50,361 nucleotides of DNA from Megasphaera sp. NM10 (GTDB lineage: Bacteria > Bacillota > Negativicutes > Veillonellales > Megasphaeraceae): the NCBI RefSeq assembly GCF_000417505.1, contig NZ_APHY01000043.1, forward strand, positions 1 through 50,361, in the 5' to 3' direction. How positions within the stretch are numbered: position 1 is the stretch's first letter; the number at the start of each line of letters is the position of its first letter. This document shows, piece after piece, positions 8,435-14,825 of the stretch. A program made the position numbers and the translations under genes. Under the pieces are notes generated by a model. That model was not told where the DNA came from, did no database searches, and worked only from the letters and a program-made list of their open reading frames with translations.

Positions 8435-8938
8435 TCACCTTCTGCGGCGGTCTCGCAGCCTGCGGCGGTCTCGCAGCCAGCGCCAGAGGGCCGCTGCGCC
8501 CTTGATGACCAGGTAGAGGATGAAGATATTCACTAACAGGCCGAGGATATCGGCACCCCAGCCCAGGGAACCCCAGCCGAAGAGATGGCTGAGCATACTG
8601 CCCAGGAACATGCCGCCAGCAAAGAGGCCGATACCGCGCATGACGCTGCCCAGGCGGGACGAAGACGTCGTCCGGCTGGCATTGGCCTGAGCCGTTTCAG
8701 CCTTGCGGGCCTGCGTCTGCCCATTCGGTTTCGTATTGCCCAGGCTGGGCGCTTCATTTTTCGTCGTCCCCGTTTTCGGTGTCACATTCTTAGGCGCCGG
8801 GGCCGGCAGCGATTTCGGCGCCGATACGCGGGCACCGCCACCACCTTTGGCGGCCTGTACGGAAGACGGGACAGCCGGCAGGGCCAGGGCCGTCCACAAA
8901 GCAAAGACACAAACGGCGATAAGAGTCGTTTTTTTCAT
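8435..8938 (-). CDS. Secreted or membrane-anchored small protein, function unknown
   Basis: I do not recognise this 167-residue protein beyond a general look of Tim44-like/glycine-rich membrane proteins. Seen: a Sec signal peptide (residues 1-30, KK followed by a hydrophobic core and a cleavage-like SVQAAKG), a Pro/Ala/Lys/Asn/Thr-rich low-complexity linker (about 30-95), a hydrophobic glycine-rich segment RGIGLFAGGMFLGSMLSHLFGW, and a second membrane segment ILGLLVNIFILYLVIKGAAAL. The tail is very basic (RDRRRLRDRRRR), encoded by a perfect 18-bp tandem duplication at 8443-8478. AAAGGAG precedes the ATG. It sits 12 bases after the rrf2 stop and 3 bases before the MATE gene, so it is co-transcribed with both. 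Confidence 0.75.
   Translation of the reverse strand: MKKTTLIAVCVFALWTALALPAVPSSVQAAKGGGGARVSAPKSLPAPAPKNVTPKTGTTKNEAPSLGNTKPNGQTQARKAETAQANASRTTSSSRLGSVMRGIGLFAGGMFLGSMLSHLFGWGSLGWGADILGLLVNIFILYLVIKGAAALWRWLRDRRRLRDRRRR
8443..8478. repeat. 18-bp tandem duplication in coding sequence
   Basis: Two perfect 18-base copies (8443-8460 and 8461-8478) encode the repeated Arg-Asp-Arg-Arg-Arg tail of the small membrane protein. The duplication is in frame and lengthens the basic C-terminus by six residues. Confidence 0.9.
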
Positions 8939-8950
8939 AAATAGGCTCCT

Positions 8951-9414
8951 TTATAACAAATTGTGCGACGGATCCGACCCTTTCAAAACGGCCGGTCCCC
9001 CATGGGGAAACATGATGTCATATAGATTCAATGTCGATAGATAATCGGCCAGCTTGCCCTGTACCCCGGCCAGGGCTTCGTGGACGTCACAGAAACCATA
9101 GCGGTGATGGTACGGGCACTGGAAATCGCCGTCCAGGCAGCTGGTGATCATGTTTTCCCGTTCGTTTTCCCGTTCCATGACGTTAATGATGTCCATGAGG
9201 TAATGCCGTGCAAATCCCGTGTCAGGCGGCATCCGCCCTGGGCGCCGCGGATGATTTCGATGAACCCGGCCCGTTCGAGTTTCTTGGAAATCTTGTAGGC
9301 GAACTGCCGGGGGACGAGCTGTTCGTCGCTGATTTCCCGTATATTTTTCAGCTGTAAATCAGCCAGGGATCGTAAAATGCGGATCGCATAGTCTGTTTCT
9401 CTGGTAATAATCAC
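8951..9414 (-). pseudogene. Rrf2/IscR-family transcriptional regulator, broken by one-base frameshift
   Basis: Rrf2 regulators are winged-helix DNA-binding proteins that often sense iron-sulfur or redox state. Residues 1-72 (GTG start at 9412-9414, AAGGAG upstream) match the N-terminal HTH: TRETDYAIRILRSLADLQ, VPRQFAYKISKKLERAGFIE, RGAQGGCRLTRDLHGIT. At about 9200 the frame changes. The rest, LMDIINVMERENE...CLDGDFQCPYHHRYGFCDVH...TLNLYDI, continues in another frame and holds the three-cysteine motif (C-x6-C-x8-C). Adding one C (ACC TC to ACC CTC) restores a 154-residue protein of normal length. It is the first gene of the operon with the small membrane protein, MATE and HAD genes and probably regulates it. 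Sequencing error is a real alternative to true loss. Confidence 0.82.
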
Positions 9415-9441
9415 GATGTAAGACGCTCCTTCTCATTCTGT

Positions 9442-9460
9442 ATAGATTAAGTCTATTATA
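9442..9460 (-). promoter_or_regulatory. rrf2 operon -10 box with overlapping inverted repeat
   Basis: The minus-strand -10 TATAAT lies at 9455-9460. It overlaps the inverted repeat ATAGA-N5-TCTAT (9442-9456), which is well placed for autorepression by the Rrf2 protein encoded downstream. The operator role is inferred. Confidence 0.5.
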
Positions 9461-9495
9461 ACGTGAAATGACGAGAAATGCCAGTCGTAAATGCC

Positions 9496-9524
9496 TTGCG
9501 GTTACCAGAAAAACCCGATATAAT
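9496..9524 (+). promoter_or_regulatory. prfC promoter
   Basis: -35 TTGCGG (9496-9501), 17-base spacer, -10 TATAAT (9519-9524), about 46 bases ahead of the prfC start. It diverges from the rrf2 promoter. Confidence 0.7.
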
Positions 9525-9570
9525 AAATAGTGTTTGCATGTTTTAGCTTTAACTACAGATGAGGTGTACT

Positions 9571-11175
9571 ATGTCATTAATCGATGAAGTAAATAATCGC
9601 CGTACTTTTGCCATCATCTCCCACCCTGATGCCGGCAAGACGACGTTGACTGAAAAATTACTGCTCTACGGAGGTGCCATCCACCTGGCCGGTTCCGTCA
9701 AGGCCCGCAAGACGGCGAAACATGCCGTTTCGGACTGGATGGAAATTGAAAAACAGCGTGGTATCTCCGTCACCAGTTCGGTCCTCCAGTTCGACTACGA
9801 AGGCCATCATATCAATATCCTCGACACGCCGGGCCATCAGGACTTCAGTGAAGATACGTACCGGACCCTCATGGCTGCCGACAGCGCCGTCATGCTCATC
9901 GACGTCGCCAAAGGCGTCGAAGCCCAGACGAAGAAGCTCTTCCGCGTCTGTAAAGAACGGGGCATCCCCATTTTCACCTTCGTCAACAAGATCGACCACT
10001 TCGGCCGCAACCCCTTCGACCTCATGGATGAAATCGAAGACATCCTGGGCATCCACGCCTACCCCATGAACTGGCCTATCGGCCTGAATGGCAACTACCA
10101 GGGCATCTACGACCGGGCTTCGTCGTCTATCGAACTCTTTGAAAAAGACACGACCCACGGCCAGCGCAAACTGGCATCGACCAAGGGCTCGGCAGACGAC
10201 CCGATTTTCAAAGAACTCCTCGACGAAGACGTCCACCAGGGCCTCATCGACGACATCGAGCTCCTCGATGAAGCGGGCGACGAATTCGACATGGAAAAAG
10301 TCAAGCGCGGCGAACTGACGCCGATGTTCTTCGGCTCGGCTATGACCAACTTCGGCGTCAAGCCCTTCCTGGAAGAATTCCTGCGCATGGCTCCGAAGCC
10401 GCAGCCGCGCAAATGCCTGGAAGGCGTCGTCGAACCGACATCGGACCAGTTCACGTCGTTCGTCTTCAAGATCCAGGCCAACATGAACCCCCAGCATCAC
10501 GACCGCATCGTCTTCATGCGCATCTGCTCGGGCAAGTTTGAAAAAGGCATGACTGTCACGCACCGCCAGTCCGGCAAGACCCTGCGCCTCATGCAGCCCC
10601 AGCAGTTTCTGGCAACGGAACGGACCATCGTCGAAGATGCCTATCCGGGAGACATCATCGGCGTCTTCGATAACGGCACCATGGGCGTCGGCGACACCCT
10701 CTATTCGGGCAAGAAGAAAGTCACCTTCAAGGACTTCCCGACCTTCCCGCCGGAACTCTTCGCCCGCATCCGCGCCAAGGATTCGATGAAGCGCAAACAG
10801 TTCCTCAAGGGCATGACCCAGCTGGCCCAGGAAGGGGCCGTCCAGATTTATGAAAACCTGGGCTCCATGGAAAGCTACATCGTCGGTGCCGTCGGGCAAC
10901 TCCAGTTCGAAGTCCTGGAATACCGCCTGAAACACGAATACGGCGTCGACCTGGAAATGAACCGCCTGCCCTACACCGTCGCCCGCTGGATCCAGACCAA
11001 CGGCCACGACTACAAAGAACTGAAGAACATCGACAGCGCCATGATCGTCAAGGACCATAAACAGCGCGTCGTCCTGCTCATCGCCAACGAATGGCAGACC
11101 AACTGGATCGTCGAACGGAACCCGGAATTCACATTCTGCACCACACCGGACCAGTTGAAAATAGAAGAAGAGTAG
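9571..11175 (+). CDS. prfC: Peptide chain release factor 3
   Basis: RF3 is a ribosome-stimulated GTPase that recycles RF1/RF2 after termination. The 534-residue protein has a translation-factor G domain: P-loop HPDAGKTTL near residue 18, DTPGHQDF near residue 86 and NKID near residue 140, followed by beta-barrel and C-terminal RF3 domains. The length is normal (about 530). I chose the ATG at 9571 because GAGGTG lies just upstream; an in-frame ATG four codons earlier overlaps that ribosome site. It is a single gene with its own promoter and terminator. Confidence 0.96.
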   Translation: MSLIDEVNNRRTFAIISHPDAGKTTLTEKLLLYGGAIHLAGSVKARKTAKHAVSDWMEIEKQRGISVTSSVLQFDYEGHHINILDTPGHQDFSEDTYRTLMAADSAVMLIDVAKGVEAQTKKLFRVCKERGIPIFTFVNKIDHFGRNPFDLMDEIEDILGIHAYPMNWPIGLNGNYQGIYDRASSSIELFEKDTTHGQRKLASTKGSADDPIFKELLDEDVHQGLIDDIELLDEAGDEFDMEKVKRGELTPMFFGSAMTNFGVKPFLEEFLRMAPKPQPRKCLEGVVEPTSDQFTSFVFKIQANMNPQHHDRIVFMRICSGKFEKGMTVTHRQSGKTLRLMQPQQFLATERTIVEDAYPGDIIGVFDNGTMGVGDTLYSGKKKVTFKDFPTFPPELFARIRAKDSMKRKQFLKGMTQLAQEGAVQIYENLGSMESYIVGAVGQLQFEVLEYRLKHEYGVDLEMNRLPYTVARWIQTNGHDYKELKNIDSAMIVKDHKQRVVLLIANEWQTNWIVERNPEFTFCTTPDQLKIEEE

Positions 11176-11207
11176 AAAAAAGGCTTGTCGCGTGCGACAA
11201 GCCTTTT
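11176..11207. terminator. Bidirectional terminator after prfC
   Basis: A perfect 10-bp stem GGCTTGTCGC / GCGACAAGCC with a two-base loop is flanked by A6 and T4. It serves prfC on plus and possibly the convergent metallophosphoesterase on minus. It has the TTGTCGC/GCGACAA core of the window-wide terminator family. Confidence 0.85.
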
Positions 11208-11211
11208 CGAA

Positions 11212-11301
11212 TATTAAGTTTGCAGTTTGTAGTTTTTAGTGAATGGTTTTAAATTTAAAGCAATCTTCTGCAAACTATAACTCTATGCTACAAACTATAC
11301 C
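11212..11301. repeat. Heptamer foldback repeat
   Basis: Left arm heptamers AGTTTGC AGTTTGT AGTTTTT AGTGAAT are followed by the near-palindrome GGTTTTAAATTTAAAGC. The right arm carries complementary units (CTGCAAACTATA, GCTACAAACTATA). The two arms of this locus match each other, so the whole can fold back. Downstream, 11334-11345 is the palindrome TATACATGTATA. Confidence 0.75.
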
Positions 11302-11354
11302 GAGAACGGGTCTACACATGATGGCGTATACCTCTATACATGTATACACGCCCC

Positions 11355-11993
11355 TCACGCCGTGAGGCAGCACCATTCCGGCAGGGTTACGGTACGGTCG
11401 AAGGCCGGGAGCCACTCGCCGCGGGTATGGTCATAGGTCCGGATGAGGATATGGTCTTCATAGAGGTAGAGGGAGTTGGTATAAATCGTATCTTCATCCC
11501 AATCGCTGTTGTAGACATTGAGGACGCGGCCTTCATAATAGTTGGCGTCGTCCATGAAGGTCGCATCGGACGGCATCGTATGGGTATGGCCCGATACCCA
11601 CAGGCGGGCCTGGTGATGGCGGGCCAGGATGGTGCGGATATCCCCTGCCGGCTGGACGGAATTGCGCGGCGACGGCAGGCTGATGCCGGGCCGGCTCGAT
11701 ACGGCCGTCTGTTCCAGCGGCGCGTGGCAGAAGATGATCGTCGGCTGCTGGCGATGGGCGGCCAGGGTCTGGCCCAGCCAGGCCAGCTGCTGATGAGACA
11801 ATTCGACAGCTAAGTCCAGGTCCCGCCAGTTATTCATTTCCTGCAGCACTCTTTCTTTGGCGGCCATCCGGAGCAGACGTTCTTTCGGCGTGACCAGGTT
11901 CTTGCAGGGGTAATGGAAATCACTGATGATGACCAGGCGGGAATAATTCCGCTGAGATGGGGCTTTGGCATTGGCAAATAACGACGCAAACAT
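11355..11993 (-). pseudogene. Metallophosphoesterase with large internal deletion
   Basis: The 212-residue reading frame begins and ends like a calcineurin-type phosphoesterase: RLVIISDFHYPCKNL (the D-x-H metal motif) at the N-terminus, then IFCHAPLEQT and VSGHTHTMPS (the GHxH motif). The central GDxx and GNHD/E motifs that complete the two-metal site are absent. The sequence jumps from NWRDLDLAV, normally followed by the GD motif, straight to ELSHQQLAWLGQTL, near 11815. This looks like an in-frame loss of well over 100 residues, so the enzyme is probably inactive. Start chosen at the ATG 11991-11993 after AAGGAGG. It is alone between terminators. Confidence 0.7.
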
Positions 11994-12014
11994 GGCATTT
12001 CCTCCTTCATCCAT

Positions 12015-12071
12015 GAAAAAACAGGCTCTGGCTGTGCAGTTTCAGTATAGCCAGAGCCTGTATTTTTTTTG
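12015..12071. terminator. Terminator after the amt-PII gene
   Basis: A 13-bp stem ACAGGCTCTGGCT (12021-12033) / AGCCAGAGCCTGT (12049-12061) with a 15-base loop has T/A runs on both sides. It lies 30 bases after the amt stop on minus and about 20 bases before the metallophosphoesterase start. A -10-like TATACT sits at the loop edge and could start the downstream gene. Confidence 0.85.
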
Positions 12072-12100
12072 CAAAAATCAAGGGAAATGTCTGTAAAAGG

Positions 12101-13828
12101 TCATTTCTTCTGGACGACGGGATAGTCCTGCAGGGCATCGCAGCCTTCTTCGCCGGTCCGGATCTTGACGGCGTTGTCGATGGCCGACACGAAGACCTTG
12201 CCGTCGCCGTAATTGCCCGTATAGAGCACCTTCTTCGCCGTTTCGATGATGGTCCGCGGCGACACTTTGGAAACGACCATTTCGACGCGGACCTTGGGCA
12301 GGAGCTTGGCCGACACTTTGGCCCCGCGGTAGAATTCAGTCCGTCCCTTTTCGATGCCGAATCCCAGGGCGCGGGTGATGGTCATGCCCGTGATGCCGAT
12401 GGCTTCCATGGCGTCTTTCAAGGTTTCAAAGCGCTTTTCATCGGTAATGATAGTCACGTTATACAGGGCATGGCCGCCGACCGGCTGGGGACTGGCCATG
12501 ACCGAATCGGGGATAGCCTGGTCCAAGGGGATTTCTTGGACCCCTTCCGGCGCTTCCCCGGCCTTCAAGGCTTGCGACAAATCCTCCAAATCGTCGCTGC
12601 GGTCCAGTTCGTAAGCCGGTACCAGGCCGTTTTCCTTGAAGTCCAGGCCGTTGATTTCTTCGGCTGCCGAGACGCGCAGGCCTATCGTCGCCTGGAGGAT
12701 GCGGAAAACCAGGGTCATAGCGACGAAGACGAACAGGGCCATAGCCACGACGCCGGCCAGCTGGACCAGGAACAGACGGATTTCTCCCGTATAGAACAGG
12801 CCGTCTTGGACGCTGAACAGGCCCGTCAGGAGGGTCCCCAAGGCACCGCAGCCGCCGTGAGCGGCAATAGCCCCGACCGGGTCGTCGATGCGCAGTTTCT
12901 GGTCGATGAATTCGATGAGGAAGACCGTCACGATGCCGGCCAGGGCGCCGATGACAAAGGCCCCAGGCACGCTGACGACATCACAGCCGGCCGTAATAGC
13001 CACCAGGGCCGCCAGGCTGCCGTCGAGAGTCATGGATACGTCGGGCTTGCCATAGCGGATCCATGTCGTCACCATGGCCGTCGTCGTCCCGGCAGCGGCG
13101 GCGATATTGGTCGTAAAGAAGATAGACGCGGCTTTTAGGATGGTCTGTTCTCCCGTCAGGGACAGGGTCTGGCCGCCATTGAAGCCGAACCAGCCGAACC
13201 ATAAGATGAACATGCCCAGACAAGCCAGGGGCAGGCTGTGGCCGGGAATGGCATTGACCGAGCCATCGTCATTATATTTGCCGATGCGCGGCCCCAGGGC
13301 CTTGGCCCCGGTCAGGGCGCAGATGCCGCCGGTCAGGCTGACGACAGAAGCGCCGGCGAAGTCATGGAAGCCCAGGGCTGCCAGCCAGCCGCCGCCCCAG
13401 GACCAGTGCCCGACGATGGGATAGATGAGCAGACTGATGAGGATCGTAATCAGACAGGATGACGAAAATTTCGTCCGTTCAGCCATAGCGCCGGACACGA
13501 TGGCCGCCGTCACGGCACAGAGAACGGTCTGGAAGAGCAAAAAGGCCAAATCCGGATAAGGCGTCCCGGCCATGAGGTCCATATGCTGGGCGAAGAAATC
13601 GGGCATGCCGATGAATCCGCCTATGTCGCGGCCAAAGAGCAGGCTGAAGCCGACGATCCAGAAGGCCAGGGTCCCGAGGGAAAAGTTCATGAAATTCTTC
13701 ATGACGATATTGCCGGCATTCTTGCCCCGCGTCAGGCCGGCTTCGAGCATGGCGAAACCGGGCTGCATGAAGAAGACCAGGACGGCCGCCATGAGGATCC
13801 ACAAGGTATCGACCGATGAATAACTCAT
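12101..13828 (-). CDS. Ammonium transporter fused to a PII signal-transduction domain
   Basis: This is an inner-membrane Amt/Mep/Rh ammonium channel of eleven segments (residues about 1-405), a linker of about 60 residues, and a complete PII/GlnK-like domain (about 465-575). Amt landmarks: QPGFAMLEAGLTRGKNAGNI, WSWGGGWL, DFAGASVV, and AAHGGCGALGTLLTGLF. The first twin-histidine position reads Ser164 (VVSLTGG in place of VVHI), while the second, His324, is kept. PII landmarks: GFGIEKGRTEFYRGAK, LLPKVRVEMVV, and TGNYGDGKVFVSAIDNAVKIRTGEEG. The usual uridylylated T-loop Tyr is not present at its position (YRGAKVSAK). Start ATG 13828 follows GGGGGGAG and overlaps the oxidoreductase stop (ATGA). 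Normally GlnK is a separate protein that plugs Amt; here the regulator is in cis. Confidence 0.92.
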   Translation of the reverse strand: MSYSSVDTLWILMAAVLVFFMQPGFAMLEAGLTRGKNAGNIVMKNFMNFSLGTLAFWIVGFSLLFGRDIGGFIGMPDFFAQHMDLMAGTPYPDLAFLLFQTVLCAVTAAIVSGAMAERTKFSSSCLITILISLLIYPIVGHWSWGGGWLAALGFHDFAGASVVSLTGGICALTGAKALGPRIGKYNDDGSVNAIPGHSLPLACLGMFILWFGWFGFNGGQTLSLTGEQTILKAASIFFTTNIAAAAGTTTAMVTTWIRYGKPDVSMTLDGSLAALVAITAGCDVVSVPGAFVIGALAGIVTVFLIEFIDQKLRIDDPVGAIAAHGGCGALGTLLTGLFSVQDGLFYTGEIRLFLVQLAGVVAMALFVFVAMTLVFRILQATIGLRVSAAEEINGLDFKENGLVPAYELDRSDDLEDLSQALKAGEAPEGVQEIPLDQAIPDSVMASPQPVGGHALYNVTIITDEKRFETLKDAMEAIGITGMTITRALGFGIEKGRTEFYRGAKVSAKLLPKVRVEMVVSKVSPRTIIETAKKVLYTGNYGDGKVFVSAIDNAVKIRTGEEGCDALQDYPVVQKK

Positions 13829-14811
13829 TGCGCTCCCCCCTCTTCTTCGGGATAGGTCAGGCCCCACTGCTGGCGGATGGCCGTCATGAGGTCCATGACA
13901 TCTTTCGTATAAGCCTGGCACATGCCCTGGCCGCCGTGGGCCACGGCGTCTTCCATGTCCCGGATTTCGTACTGCAAGGCCTTGGACTGACTGCCGGCCT
14001 GCAGGACATCCTGATGGCCGTCGGCCGTATAGGTGATGGTCGCCGTATCGGCCCGGGGATAGTCGTAGATTTCGATATATCCCTTATCGAAGGCGGCCAT
14101 GCCCCGTTTCGGCTGCTTGGCATGGAGCGATAAGGAAAGCGTCGCCATCTCCCCTTCCCGGTTCTGCAAGAGGATACCTGCCTGCTCGTCGACACCGGTC
14201 GGTGCCAGGCGGACCTGGGACGCGATCTGGTCGGGCTGACAGCTCATGAAATAGCGGACGAAGGACAGCGCATAGACGCCGATATCGAGGAGGGCACCAC
14301 CGGCCAGGGAGCGGTTGAAGAAGCGGTTGTTCATATCGTACTCTTTATAACTGCCGAAATTCATCTGAATGAAACGCAGCGGCCCCAGGGCGCCGGAACG
14401 GATGAGTTCAGCGAGCTGTTTGTAAATAGGCATATGATATAAGGTCATGGCTTCGGCCAGGACGACGCCGTGTTCATCAGCACAGCGCCGGGCCTGGTCC
14501 AGTTCCAGGCTGTTAAGGGTAATGGATTTTTCGCAGAGCACGTGTTTGCCCGCTGCCAGCGCCGGCAGCAGATAACGGATATGCGTATTATGAGGCGTCA
14601 AAATATAGACGATATCGACGTCGGGATCCGAAAAGATATCCTCTGGCTTGTCGTAGACCTTGGCGATGCCGTATTTTTCAGCAAAAGACAAGGCCTTTTC
14701 ATGGGTCCGGTTGCCGACACTGTACAAATTCCCGCCCAGGGCCTGCATAGCCTGGGCCAGTTCATTGCCGATGACGCCGCAGCCCAAAGTCGCCCAACGA
14801 TATGCTGGCAT
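13825..14811 (-). CDS. Gfo/Idh/MocA-family NAD(P)-dependent oxidoreductase
   Basis: This 328-residue cytoplasmic dehydrogenase has an N-terminal Rossmann fold (WATLGCGVIGNELAQAM, residues 5-21), NRTHEKALSFAEKYG, and the family EKSITLNSLE segment (canonical EKP reads EKS), followed by the C-terminal alpha/beta domain. Substrates of this family are sugars, inositols or trans-dihydrodiols and cannot be told here. AGGGGGAA precedes the ATG at 14811. It lies 14 bases after metH and overlaps the amt-PII start by four bases (ATGA), so it is an operon member between methionine synthesis and ammonium uptake. Its link to either is unclear. Confidence 0.85.
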   Translation of the reverse strand: MPAYRWATLGCGVIGNELAQAMQALGGNLYSVGNRTHEKALSFAEKYGIAKVYDKPEDIFSDPDVDIVYILTPHNTHIRYLLPALAAGKHVLCEKSITLNSLELDQARRCADEHGVVLAEAMTLYHMPIYKQLAELIRSGALGPLRFIQMNFGSYKEYDMNNRFFNRSLAGGALLDIGVYALSFVRYFMSCQPDQIASQVRLAPTGVDEQAGILLQNREGEMATLSLSLHAKQPKRGMAAFDKGYIEIYDYPRADTATITYTADGHQDVLQAGSQSKALQYEIRDMEDAVAHGGQGMCQAYTKDVMDLMTAIRQQWGLTYPEEEGGAQ

Positions 14812-14825
14812 AATGATTCCCCCTT

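Noticed and set aside
8951-9232. Separate small gene after the Rrf2 N-terminus
   Set aside because: Its product matches the C-terminal half of Rrf2 proteins, including the Cys motif, and it lacks a start of its own. It is the second half of a frameshifted gene.
11334-11345. Palindrome TATACATGTATA as an operator
   Set aside because: It lies past the 3' end of the metallophosphoesterase gene with no promoter near it, and may be part of the surrounding repeats.
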